Positions 1-12,337 of a DNA stretch of 29,113 nt are shown here, piece by piece; position 1 is the stretch's first letter; every line of letters begins with the position of its first letter. The position numbers were made by a program, and so were the translations under genes. This stretch comes from Smittium culicis (Eukaryota > Kickxellomycota > Harpellomycetes > Harpellales > Legeriomycetaceae). The DNA is taken from assembly GCA_001970855.1 (NCBI GenBank), contig LSSN01002720.1, positions 1-29,113 on the forward strand, read 5' to 3'. Under the pieces are notes generated by a model. It worked only from the letters and a program-made list of their open reading frames with translations. It was not told the DNA's origin and made no database searches.

Positions 1-1541
<1,541 letters not shown>

Positions 1542-2265
1542 TTTTGTGGATGGATGTATAATTTGAAAATGCGTATATTAAATTAAAAATAAATAAAGCT
1601 TGAAGGTATATGTATGATTTGTAGAAGTATAGTAAAGTACTATGGCTGTATTAAAAAATCTTGAAGCCTATTTCCGAAGAATACCTTGAATATATCTAAA
1701 ATTTGGGTAGAATTATACTATGGGCCAAAAAAGAATGAGGAAATAAGAAGGGTTCTACAGTGGAAAATAGCTTCAAAAAAGGTTTTTATTAATCAATGAT
1801 AGATCAGAGGCTTTTAATGAGCTTTAGACTTTTACTTAATAACGCAAAATTGCTTCTTAGTTTTCTTTACTCAAAACGCTCAAGAAAATATTTTTCTATA
1901 TTTTTTTTGCACCGTTTAAAAAAAAAAAAAACATATGTACTCTAGACTTGCATAAATAAATATGATCATTGGCCTAATTCGGTTTTTAGTACCTTATTTT
2001 ATAAACGATTTTTTCAAAGCGTGATTAATAAGCTCAAGTCCAATCATAGCTAGATCAAGGCGTTGATACTATAAATTATTGGCCAATAAATTAATTAATT
2101 TACCACATTAATTTTTTAGTGGTTAAATGGCAATCAATTCTACCCGCCTATAAATATTAATCTCAAGGCATAAAAATCATTTGAATAATAAGTTACTAAA
2201 TCATTTTTAGATAAATCAACTTAGCTTCCATAATTTAATTCTATAGTATAACAGCTTTATTATAA

Positions 2266-2286
2266 TAAATAAATAAATAAATAAAT
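2266..2286. repeat. TAAA tetranucleotide microsatellite
   Basis: Five consecutive TAAA units plus a trailing T lie in the AT-rich spacer. It is a simple repeat with no visible role. Confidence 0.9.
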
Positions 2287-2343
2287 TATTAAATCAACCA
2301 ACAGGTAAATAAAGCATTAATTGTCAATTTTTTATCTTTACTG

Positions 2344-2450
2344 TAAACCTTTTACTGTCCAACACTCTCTAAACAATTCATTTTATTGATTCATATATGA
2401 TTTATTATTAAATTTATTATTTGCTGATATTTTACAGCAAACAAATTTTC
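2344..2450 (-). mobile_element. Family A TTAA element, copy 1 (truncated half)
   Basis: This is the half of the element that carries the GTTGGACGGGAAAGGG-type end, in inverted orientation. It begins TAAACCTTTTACTGTCCAAC and fades at about 2440, directly against copy 2. The other half is missing, so the copy was either interrupted with deletion or decayed. Its outer flank (2324-2343) matches the outer flank of copy 5. Confidence 0.75.
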
Positions 2451-2648
2451 TTAATACTTTCCCGTCCAACACTCTTTAAAAAAAAATCGATTTTATGATT
2501 CGTTTATGGTTTATAAGCAAATTTACTATTTGCTATTATTCAAATAAAAACCAGTATTTCTTATAGCCTCAGAATTATGTTATTTTTAATGATTTCAGTT
2601 GGGTATATTTGGTAGATCAAAATTAGTTTACCACCCGTGAAAGATTTA
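2451..2648 (-). mobile_element. Family A TTAA element, copy 2
   Basis: The full-length copy runs from TTAATACTTTCCCGTCC to CCACCCGTGAAAGATTTA. It carries the family landmarks in inverted order: GATTCGTTTATGGTTTATAAGC, TTTGCT, CAGTATTT, GGGTATATTTGGTAGATC. The left TTAA is intact and the right one reads TTTA. It abuts truncated copy 1. Confidence 0.85.
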
Positions 2649-2889
2649 CAAAGTGTTGGAATAAGAACTTAATAATCTATCTAAAATCAGAATAGGAAAA
2701 AAACAATAATACTTGAATCGATGCCCAGTGGATATGGGGACGCTAGAACAGCTTAGGAAGCTCGATTGAAAAAGTATTTATTTAATACATTTTTATCCTT
2801 GAAAAATATTATTTTTTGGTTTAATTATATTTTTGGCTTTCTACTACTCTAAAAATGTAACTTAAGCGCAATACAAGTTATAAAAACAA

Positions 2890-3085
2890 TTAACCCTTTC
2901 ACAGAGTTGGACTAATTTTGACCCACCAGATTTAGCCAACAGAGTTAAATTTAAAAACTTTAACTCCAAGTTTTTAAGAAGTATTGGTATATTGAAAAAT
3001 AGCAGCAAATAATAAACTTGCTTATAGATCATAAACGAATCAATAATTTGGTTTTAATAAAATGTGTTGGACGCGAAAGGGCAAA
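2890..3085 (+). mobile_element. Family A TTAA element, copy 3
   Basis: It starts TTAACCCTTTCACAG and ends GTGTTGGACGCGAAAGGGC. The interior contains AGCAGCAAATAATAAACTTG and CATAAACGAATCAATAATTT, the most conserved core of the family. The right target copy has decayed to CAAA. Confidence 0.88.
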
Positions 3086-3345
3086 TAAAGCTTTAGCCTA
3101 AAGCTGTTACTAATCAATTAATAGCCAACCATTCCAGACAATCCAATTATTTTGAAATCAATATATCTTCTTTATCCAATGGAATTAGCTGCAAAGAAGC
3201 TAGAATGAAAAACGTAATTTATGTAGAATTAATGCTAGCGAATATAAAAACTAAGCTTTAAATTAATAAAATTAGACCCTTTGTTATTCACAATTAAAAT
3301 TCAAGTTTTCCAAAAATAAAAAATACAACTAATACTATATCCAAT

Positions 3346-6140
3346 ATGACTACAATTTGTCCTCATCTTAACAACTACAACGTTAAAATTCCTTCATCAA
3401 GTTCTTTAGTATACAAAGATGAATGTACTTTGTGCTTCGATACTGATGTAAGTCCAACTTTAATCCCCAAATATACTGGATTATAGTTTAATTCCACTTC
3501 GATACGTGTAGCTTAATTCCAGCGGTATCGATGTTTGCCTCTCGTGCTTTAATGGTTGCTGTGCAAACGATGAGAGAAATCACTCTACTCTCCATAACAT
3601 TAAAACAGGCCATATGATTTGCTTAAATATAAAAAAAATTCTCAAAGTTAGTATTTGTCATCTATAATAATACTAAATTAATCTAAAAGAAATTATCTCA
3701 AGTACCTACTATTAATATTTAGGATATTCCTGAGGAAAGAGCAAAGAAAATCACTAAGCTGGAAATAATCGAATCATCAGAAAAGTTTGATGAAAATAGC
3801 TTTGAAATATCCTTCGCGTTAAAGTGTTTTGAATGTGGTGTGTTAAGCCAAGAAATCTCTCTTGACGAAAATGTAAAACATTTATTTAGTTGTAATTTAC
3901 ATACTTCATCTTTAATCGATTTATCTATACAGGTAGATAGGGCTATAAGATCAGTAAAATCGTCTTTATCGGCTACCAAAAAGAGCGAAGTTCATAGCTG
4001 GGTAAAGGAAAATCAAGAATGTGAACATTTAATTTCTTTAAAACAGGATCCTGAGATTGTATTAAAAAACCTAGGTATTTTTATTTATTAAGAGATTATT
4101 TACCAAATATTTAGAATCTTATTTAAATAACAACTAGATACGTCAAAATGTACAAGCTGTGAAAAGATCGATAACTTATGGCTATGCCTTGAATGTGGCT
4201 CTATCGGCTGTGGTAGGCGACAATACGATGGTAGTGGTGGCAACAATCATGCTATAAACCATTTTGAATCAACAGGTCATAAAGCCTCAGTAAAATTGGG
4301 AACAATAGAACCAAATGGTTCTGGTGATGTATATTGCTATATCTGTGACGATAATAGAATTGATAAAAATTTGCCAGCCCATCTAAAAATTTTTGGAATA
4401 GATGTGGAATCCCAGCTTAAGACTGAAAAAGGTATGAATGAGCTTGAACTAGAGCAAAACTTAAAATTAGATTTTAGTATGGTATCAGATGACGGACGAA
4501 GCTTAGAGCCACTCTGCGGTCCGGGGTTAACAGGCCTCGTAAACATGGGAAATTCTTGTTATTTGTCTTCTGCTGTAATTAGCTTATTTAACTTGCCTGA
4601 GTTTTCAAGCGTGTATTCATCTGGAGTTGGCGATCATTATCTTCAATGTTCAAAAGATTCAGCAGCTCTTTGCTTAACTTGCCAAATTTTTAAACTCTAC
4701 GATGGGATTTTTAGCGGTAGATACTCGTTTATGCCTAGCACTAACAACGAAAACTCTTTTAAAGATAATGGTATATCGCCAAGAATGTTTAAGGATGTAG
4801 TGTCAAAAGGAAATTCTGAATTTAGTCAAATGAGACAACAGGTAGATATTTATAGTTAATTTAATCATTTATTACTAACTAATTTACCTTTCTGTTTGTG
4901 TAGGATTCGTTTGAGTTTTTCCAATATATGATTAAAAATATCAGAGTTTCTGAAAAAGCTTTCAAACCGAGCCAAGATTCTACAAATATTTTCGATTTTT
5001 ACCTGGAAGAAAAGCTCAAATGTACCTCATGTAATTGCGTAAAAGTAAACAAACAACTTTCTAGCTCTTTAACTTTGCCAGTCTTGAGTTTAAGATCTAC
5101 CTTAACAGACGATTCGCAAGAGACTCAATTTATTAACTGCTTTAAAGAATTCTTTAGTGATGAAATAATTGATGGATACTCGTGCTCTAACTGCAAAAAA
5201 AATACTTCTGTTTTGAAGTCTTTTAAATTCCTTACATTCCCTAAAGTTTTGGTAATTCAAATGAGAAGATTCACTCTTGTTAATTGGGTTCCAACAAAGA
5301 TAGAAAATCTAGTAAGATTAGAGAACGATTTTAAGGTGGACCTTGATCAATTTCGTTCTAGCGGACTTCTCCCCGATGAAGAACTTATGCCTGAAGGTAT
5401 TTATAAGACCTTCATACTATTCCCTCTCCTAATTTTATTAAATTCGTATACTTTTTATTATTTTTTATCTATTATAAGCTTTTCTTGAGTTTTTTTTTAA
5501 ATTGAACAATTACACTATTAAACTAGAACAAATGGAAAATGAGGAGTCAGTTGATCTAGATGCCCTTTCTCAACTAGTATCTGCTGGCTTCCCGGAGGAC
5601 TGGTGCAAGTATTCTTTGCAAACAAATGGCAACAATGTTAGCGATGCAATGAATTACCTAGTTGAAAATATAGATATGTTAAGCCAGCCGGCTCCCATAG
5701 ACTCATTAAACAAAAAATATACCAATGGCTCCCAAGCTTCCTTTTATGACAGCTCTCTAGTCCAAACGTTGACTAGCATGGGCTTTAGTGAAGATCAATC
5801 TACTTATGCTTTAAATCGTACTGACGGCGATGTAGAAAGAGCTATTGATTTTTTGTTTAGCCACGCTGAAGAAATTCAAAGCGCCTCAATATCCGAAGTA
5901 TCACAGTCTGAAATTGAAAATCCTATTATTGTCGATTCAGAGCCTGCAATATACGAATTAAACTCGTTTATTTCTCACAAAGGAAAATCAGTTCATTCTG
6001 GTCACTATGTTGCTCATGCTAAAAAATCCAATCTAGCTATACAAAATATAGAATGGGTCCTATTTAATGACAACCGAGTGGTTGGTCAGCCAAATCCTCC
6101 TGTTGAAAGTGCTTATGTATATTTTCTGGTTAGAAAATAA
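3346..6140 (+). CDS. UBP14: Ubp14/USP5-type ubiquitin carboxyl-terminal hydrolase (isopeptidase T)
   Basis: Six exons: 3346-3447, 3512-3646, 3723-4074, 4138-4841, 4904-5396 and 5527-6140. They total 2400 nt and encode 799 aa, close to yeast Ubp14 and human USP5. All joins keep frame. Intron 4 has a TACTAAC branch site at 4872-4878. Residues 1-80 form an N-terminal variant zinc finger (YKDEC, C27/C30, C43/C46). Residues ~199-250 form the ZnF-UBP domain (CTSC, LWLCLECG, GCGRRQYDGSGGNNHA), which binds the free C-terminal glycine of ubiquitin. The USP core has its catalytic Cys in GNSCYLSS (about residue 337), a MRQQ-DSFEFFQ box, the catalytic His in HSGHYVAH (about 755) and an Asp in LFNDNRV. 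Two UBA domains (about 605-647 and 672-708) are inserted in the catalytic core, as in USP5. The family disassembles unanchored polyubiquitin chains and so supplies the proteasome with free ubiquitin. The stop at 6138 follows the expected YVYFLVRK tail. Confidence 0.95.
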
Positions 6141-6412
6141 ATCCCTATTTAGCGACTTCATTTTATGATTGTTAAAATTGTTTCAATCATTAAATTTACG
6201 TAATATTGTAACTGACTAATTACCTATTGACATAATTTATAGTTTTATCATACTACTTTTACCTTCATAAATATAACCAAGCTATATAAACGCTAAATTT
6301 TTACCTTTCTTTAATTATCAGTCCTTATACTCGGTTATAAAAGCTTTTATAGCAATGTTTAATTTATTTTTATAAATTTAATTTGAATTTCCCCATCTGT
6401 AAAAAAAATACA

Positions 6413-6532
6413 TCAAATAAAATATTCTCTTGATGTGGAGGATGGGATCTTTAATTTATTTTCACTAGCTTTAGCAAGAAACGCCCTTCGTAATGCTTGG
6501 CTGGCAATAATCGCACTTTTGGACAGATTCAT
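6413..6532 (-). CDS. Possible small gene or exon, 39 aa, weakly like ATP synthase epsilon subunit
   Basis: A 40-codon minus-strand ORF (ATG at 6532, stop TGA at 6413) coincides with a pocket clearly richer in G+C than the spacer around it. The translation begins MNLSKSAIIASQALRRAFLA. If it is read as an exon after the TAG at 6534-6536, the start would resemble the AG(L/M)xYxxxxxIAAxALRxxLK stretch of the mitochondrial F1 epsilon subunit (Atp15, ~50-70 aa). I found no upstream exon ending in a codon-matched GG, and the C-terminal half does not match well. The opposite strand is also open here (about 6388-6579, containing ALARNALRNAWLAIIALL), so strand and identity stay uncertain. Confidence 0.25.
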   Translation of the reverse strand: MNLSKSAIIASQALRRAFLAKASENKLKIPSSTSREYFI

Positions 6533-7682
6533 TCTACGCGATTATAAACATAAGGAGGCACAAATGAGCCGTAAGATATAAGAAAAGAAAACTCTGTGTG
6601 TATAAAATCGTTAGACTGATGAAAAAAAATATAGTGTAGGACTTTTTTCTAAAGTAAATAGTCTTTTTTTTTATATTTTGGATTACATTAGTCTGCCAGT
6701 TTAGTATAAATAATAAATTATATTTAGTTTACTTTCTTATCTAAATTTAAATTCTAGAATGATAGCCAAATTTCAATTATATGATTGAATGATACTAAGG
6801 TAAATTTTTTTGAAAAAAATAATAATCGTATTAATTACTTTTATATGGCATTATAATTCTAAGATTACAAGCGAGCTAAAAAAAAAAAAATTAACAAAAA
6901 TTCATTTGTGGAGTGTAAATCAATAAGTTTTATTCTTTATCAAAAGAAAACACTCCTGAACTCTTGATGTTAGTTCTTTAAGAATATTGGCAGTACTTGA
7001 TTTTAAATAGTGTATTTAGAGTAATAAAACTAATGACTATAAAAATCAATCTAGTATGCTTTTATTTCTATTTTCACATGAAAACGCTAAAAATTGTTTT
7101 TAATTATGCTTATTTTTAAAATAGTATTATTAAAATAGAGTAATTCTAAGGACAATTCATTACAGGAATATAATGGCGTTTGGGATTTATTTTAAGAGCT
7201 TTCTGACTTCAATATAAACTCATATATTCTTATTTAAAGTATATTGATATAGTTTATAATGTTTTATAAGCTATTTAATCCATTGAAAAATAGCAATAAT
7301 GAATCAATAGCGTAAATAAGTAAACGAATAGCTTCTAAAAAAAAACTTGGCTATCAAAATTTACTAATATTGATAATTGTATCGATGTTTTTGAGTTCAT
7401 TTTCATTCATTCCTATAACTAAAGTCACTTTTGCTATAATGACTTATCTTTATTTTCTGTAAATTGTCAAATATAAATATATTTTTTAGTTTAAATTACT
7501 AAATATTTGTTTTTTTTTATTTATATACGAGGGGTTTTAACTCGTAATAAAAAGAATCTGAAGTAGTATAATAATCGATAGTTTGTATAGATATACTAAT
7601 ATTATTATCCTATATTTCACATATATTAGTGTGGAGAAATAATTAATAAAAAAACCCCTAATTTAGAGTTACAATTATAATG

Positions 7683-7700
7683 TTTTTTTTTTTTTTTTTT
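7683..7700. repeat. Poly-T run of 18
   Basis: This is an uninterrupted T homopolymer in the spacer. A long T or A run like this is a likely assembly and slippage hazard. Confidence 0.9.
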
Positions 7701-8385
7701 CCACGAGAAATTTTTTTATACACATTCAATTATAGTGATATTTCTTTTTTTTTTCCAAAACTTTATTTATCAATTTTATTACTCACCTTTTTTTATTATT
7801 GCCTAAAGATTTCTTTTTTTCAGTAGGTTTAATCCAATTTTGTTTTATTATTGATTAAATAAGTTATTTATGCGAGTAGAACTATCAAATAATATCCAAT
7901 TCATATAATTCAAGGATTCATATCAAACATATATATATAATGTTCTGTAAAAAAATAGAAAATTATAATTAAAGACGTTATAAAAAATAAGTAACCCATA
8001 GCAATTATCTTATTTTTCGTTTTTTAAATACAAATACAATCAAAAAACTCTTCAAGTCTATAAATAGGTACAATTTTATTAAAAGTAAATGTGATTAAAA
8101 ACTTATAAAAAAATCAAACTATTTAACAGATTTTTTAATTTTATAGTAATATTGATATTTATATAGGCGGTTTACACATCTAATGAAGAATAATCGAAAA
8201 TAAGAAAATATCTAACAACACTTTTTAGGGCTCGAGGATTTTGAACATTTATAGATCATTTAAAACACATTTCCAAAATGTATAAATTTGAAGCTATTAT
8301 CCAATATAGGTTAATTAAAGCGATTTTTATCTAGCTTAGAAATAATTCATTAGAAATACTTTGAATTAGGAGAATTAATATTAAA

Positions 8386-8842
8386 ATGTCTATATCAGAT
8401 CTTAGAAATATCAATCTCGACTATAGGATAAAATCAATCAATAAAATGATGGATTTAGCTCATAGTATACTATACAATGAATATGAAAATTATGGATTTA
8501 TAAGTGAGGAGAAAATAAATACACACTACGAAATGCAGAGTTGTATTATTTCTAGAATTTTTAGCCTATATAAAAAATTTGGGTTCTGCGATCTAAGCAA
8601 TGATAGAGTAAGATTATTACTTTTATTGTACATTCTAATTCATATTTTATAAAATATTGAATTTTTCTAGTTTTAAAAAAAGCATATAACTATATTAAAT
8701 AGCAAATTTATCAACCAAAAATTTTCTATAATAGATAGACGAGCTTGAAGGTAGATTTGAAAATTTCTCCGAGCTAAGCGAAGAGATAATACTTATGTCA
8801 TATAGTATAGATTTCGATCGGAAAACTGGCGTAATCGACTAA
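8386..8842 (+). CDS. Hypothetical 109-aa protein, two exons
   Basis: Exon 1 (8386-8607) opens with ATG and ends at a good GTAAGA donor after LSNDR. Exon 2 (8735-8842) follows a TAATAG acceptor and reads IDELEGRFENFSELSEEI to a stop at 8840. Both joins are phase 0. Without splicing, exon 1 reads on into LLLLLYILIHIL and stops at 8652, while exon 2 lies in a stretch that looks like normal soluble coding sequence. This is why I prefer the spliced model. The product would be mostly helical and charged, with no signal peptide, membrane segment or motif that I recognise. It sits alone between two AT-rich spacers. I cannot assign a function. The small helical build would suit a subunit of a larger complex, but that is speculation. 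Confidence 0.5.
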
Positions 8843-11355
8843 GCTAAGGAAAATCAAAAGTGGAAGAGAAAAATGGCATTTTTCAAACAACGATAATAAT
8901 TAGATTTTTTCACTGTTTAATTCATTTTATAAAATTATAATTGAAATTATTATCAAAAGATTTATATATAATATTTTTCAAATAAATTGTGAATTAGTTT
9001 GTTCTTTTGTTTACCAAGCGAGATCAAGTACTTGATATAAGCACATGTTATTCGGTCTAGACCTTTATTGATTTTTGTATAGTTAAATGTATTGAATTAA
9101 ATTAAGTTAAAGCTATGGTATAGTAGCTAAAAAAAAAACAAGTATATTTATTTAATTCGATTTTAAAAGGAACAAAAGCATACGCTTTAATATATCATCA
9201 CTATAATGCATTTTGAAAAAAAGAAATACCTAGGTGAATTAAAAATTTTCTTGGATGTAAATCATGCCTATTATAAATAAAAATCTATTAAACCTTATTT
9301 TTCTCTTTTCATTTCTTATTACCCTAAACATGAATGCATGACTATCCCCATTTATATTAATAACAAGTTTAATACAGTTTAATTAAAAATAATTAATTAA
9401 CTAATTAACTATATAAATACAAACCTACAGATCTTGAGGCTAATTCATTTTTATTTATGAAATTTTCTTGAAATAAGCATAAAGTCGAGTCTTTTCTTTT
9501 ATACTAATTAATAAAATTTTAAATAGATATATACGAGAAAAATGATTTTTAGTATTTTAATATAAGTAATAAATGGGTTTAAAAAAAATCAAGTTATTTT
9601 CTAAAAGATGTATATATTTAATTTTATTGAATAGTTTATCAAAGAAACGTTTAAAATTTTTCTTAGTTTTAAGGGCAATAAATATATATTGGGTGGCCAA
9701 AAAAGTCAAAAGTCAAAAATTTTATAAATCTGTTTAACGTACACTTGAAGGAATATGTGGTATATATACTACACTTTCAATATATATAAATATATTGATT
9801 CTGAATAGATGTAAATACTATAAATAGATTGATAACTAATATCAATATAAATAAACGTAGAAGAATTAAAATAATTAGATTGAATTAGTTATTATGATAG
9901 CATATAATTTTTTTTATTTATAACATGTTAAATACGTTCATCACTAATAAAAAGTTCAATTAATCGTTTATCTAATGGAAAAAAGCCACCAAGACCAGCT
10001 GTTTAGATAATTATATTCTTGGACAAAAAAATCACTAAAATGAAAAAGTACACGGAAATACAACTCCATTTCAAATATGACTTTTATATCTACATTTATA
10101 TTATATTTAATACATTTATCTAGAGTTCATACTATAACTAACAGATGACTTCTAATTTATTTTTTTGTTTGGTTTATTTTGTAAAAAGTGATAACCTCTC
10201 ATCCCCAACAAAATAAATTGACGATATTCAAACTAATTTGAAGTATTTAAAAAATATTATCTTAATAAAATGGTTAAAAAAAATTAATCATCAGAGAATA
10301 ATTATAAATTTTTATTTAGATTTGCCTTCAAATGAGTTAAATTGGCGTTTATAAACAAAATTAATGAGCTATGTAAGGTAAGGTTGGTTGTACTTATAAA
10401 GGAATTGATTTTATTCAAGTCAAAGTACAATATTTGGGTTTTTTTTTTTTTTAAATTTTATTTAATTTATTAGATAGATAATAAAATGTTATGTAAGCTC
10501 TAATTAAAAATAAAAGTTATTTAAGTTAAGGAGGAGACGGTTGGAGAGATACAGTTAACTATTGTTAAAGGTAACTTTCCCGCCTGGTTCAATAGAAAAC
10601 CAATTGGTTTTTAATATTTGGGATTTTTTGATTATATAAATATTAAACAAGGCAGAATATTACTGTATGATACAAATGAAAGCGTTGCTATATGGCTTTT
10701 ATTTAGTTTACACCACTTGAATGCTTAACCCTTTCATGGGCGTTAGCTAATTTTTGAACTACAAAATATAGCCAACTGCGATCAATCTAAGCAGTTTAGT
10801 GTCGAGACCCTAAAAATTATTGGTATATTATAAGATACCATTAAATAACTAGTTAAAATATAAACCATACACGAATCAATAAAATTGGCATTTTAAAGAG
10901 AGTTGAGCGGGAAAGAGCTAATTTTAAAAGTAGGAAAAAGAGAAGATAGATTGTAGGAATTGTAGAAATGGTCTATGAATTTGAAATGGAAGGAAATAGA
11001 ATCCTTTTTTGTTCTTTTCAAATCAGGGGCAAATTTAAGCAAAGATTGATGTAAGGAGTATTTCCAGAGAAGCTGATTTGTAGAATAAAAAAATTTTAAA
11101 TCTAATTAGCTGTAGTGAAATGTGGTTGGATGGATATAACAATTGCTTGATCCAGCCATAGAGATTGCTCGAAAAAAAAAAAAAAGTAAACTGTGTGCAT
11201 TATCCGTCAATAGCAATGAATTTTTTATGCAGACAGTATAAGGTCTAAATTAGGCACAAGAAAAACCTTAAAAATTATCTAAGGTATATTTGTTCACTCC
11301 TTTGTTTATTTCGAAATTAACCTAACTTTCTGCACCCTAATACTAATATCTCACC
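8843..11355. other. AT-rich intergenic spacer upstream of YRB1
   Basis: No protein gene is supported. It contains one family A element (10725-10921), an (A/T)-run-rich stretch, and a 9-bp stem near 11123-11158. The last few hundred bases before 11356 become less AT-rich and should include the YRB1 promoter. No clear TATA or initiator can be singled out against such an AT background. Confidence 0.6.
10725..10921 (+). mobile_element. Family A TTAA element, copy 4
   Basis: It starts TTAACCCTTTCATGGGCG and ends GTTGAGCGGGAAAGAGCTAA. The interior keeps ATATAGCCAACTGCGATCAA and TATTGGTATATTATAAGA. It is the only copy in the 8.8-11.3 kb spacer. The right target copy reads CTAA. Confidence 0.85.
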
Positions 11356-12211
11356 ATGTCTGACGTTGAAAACAAAAAAGTCGAAGAACATGTACTTTCT
11401 TATACCATACTAAAATTATCTTTTTTGATTTCAGCTATCAATTCCTAATTCTATCTTTTACTTTTTTGCATTAACTTAGCAAGAAGATCAAGCCCCTGAA
11501 AATGTTGATGTTTACTTCGAACCTGTAATTAAGCTCGAAGATATCGAAACAAAAACTAATGAAGAGGATGAAGATTCAATCTTCAAAATGAGAGCTAAAT
11601 TGTTCAGATTCGATTCTGACGCCAAAGAATGGAAAGAAAGAGGTACTGGTGATGTCAAGCTATTGAAACACAAAGAATCTGGAAAGATCAGAATCCTAAT
11701 GCGCCGCGATAAAACATTGAAAATCTGTGCTAATCACTATGGTACTTTACATCTAATTTATATTCCTTATTAAACTTTATTTTAAATTTTTAAATGTTTA
11801 TCTTTTTCTTTAGTTTCTGCCGAGATGGAACTATCTCCCAACGTTGGTTCTGATCGTTCTTGGGTTTGGAGTGCTACCGCTGATTTCTCTGAAGGTGTAG
11901 CTGAACACCAACTCTTGGCTATCCGCTTCGCAAATTCTGAGAGTAACTATTTACTCTTACTTGACCTCCCCACCACCCTTCATCAAACTTTGAATTAGTA
12001 ATTTTTCATTTAAATATATTAACTCCTCTATTTCTATTATTTTTATTTAGACGCCAACATTTTTAAAGATGCATTCACTGATGCCCGCGAATCTAACAAG
12101 AAGTTGGCAGCTAAATCTGACTCCAAATCTGCTGATAAAGAGCAAGATGAAGCTAAAGAAGAACCGGAATCCAAAGAAGAATCAGAATCTAAGGAACCCA
12201 AAGCTGAATAG
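11356..12211 (+). CDS. YRB1: Ran-binding protein 1 (RanBP1/Yrb1)
   Basis: Four exons: 11356-11391, 11480-11741, 11814-11942 and 12051-12211. They total 588 nt, giving 195 aa, against ~200 for yeast Yrb1. Introns are 88, 72 and 108 bp, and two of the donors read GTACTT. The Ran-binding (PH-like) domain spans about residues 28-155. It includes [74 protein letters not shown] and LLAIRF. The C-terminal tail is a lysine/glutamate/serine-rich stretch ([17 protein letters not shown]). RanBP1 binds Ran-GTP in the cytoplasm and, with RanGAP, promotes GTP hydrolysis to finish nuclear export and recycle importins. The start sits in a CACCATG context. Codons such as CGC, GCC and AAG are commoner than in the neighbours, which would suit high expression. 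The gene converges on CIA1 with 126 bp between the stops. Confidence 0.96.
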
Positions 12212-12337
12212 AAAAAAAATTCCATAGTTATACAATTTTTTTTTATATTTTATTTTGTTTATTATTAATAATACACAAAGTCACCCCTATAAAATTATTA
12301 CTACCCTCTAATATAACTGTTAAATATCTATATTTTA

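Larger units (their letters stand above)
1542..3345. other. Divergent intergenic spacer between the PRP43 and UBP14 starts
   Basis: The two genes point away from each other, so both promoters should lie here. No ORF or RNA gene is supported. The middle holds three copies of the family A inverted-repeat element and a TAAA microsatellite. The rest is AT-rich single-copy DNA with A and T runs (for example around 1917-1931). Confidence 0.7.
6141..8385. other. AT-rich intergenic spacer
   Basis: Downstream of UBP14 the sequence is mostly A/T, with homopolymer runs including 18 T at 7683-7700. A GC-richer pocket at about 6425-6560 is described separately. A loose inverted pair (AGGGGTTTT near 7531, AAAACCCCT near 7652) could form a weak hairpin. 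I see no transposon copy, tRNA or convincing ORF elsewhere in it. Confidence 0.6.
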
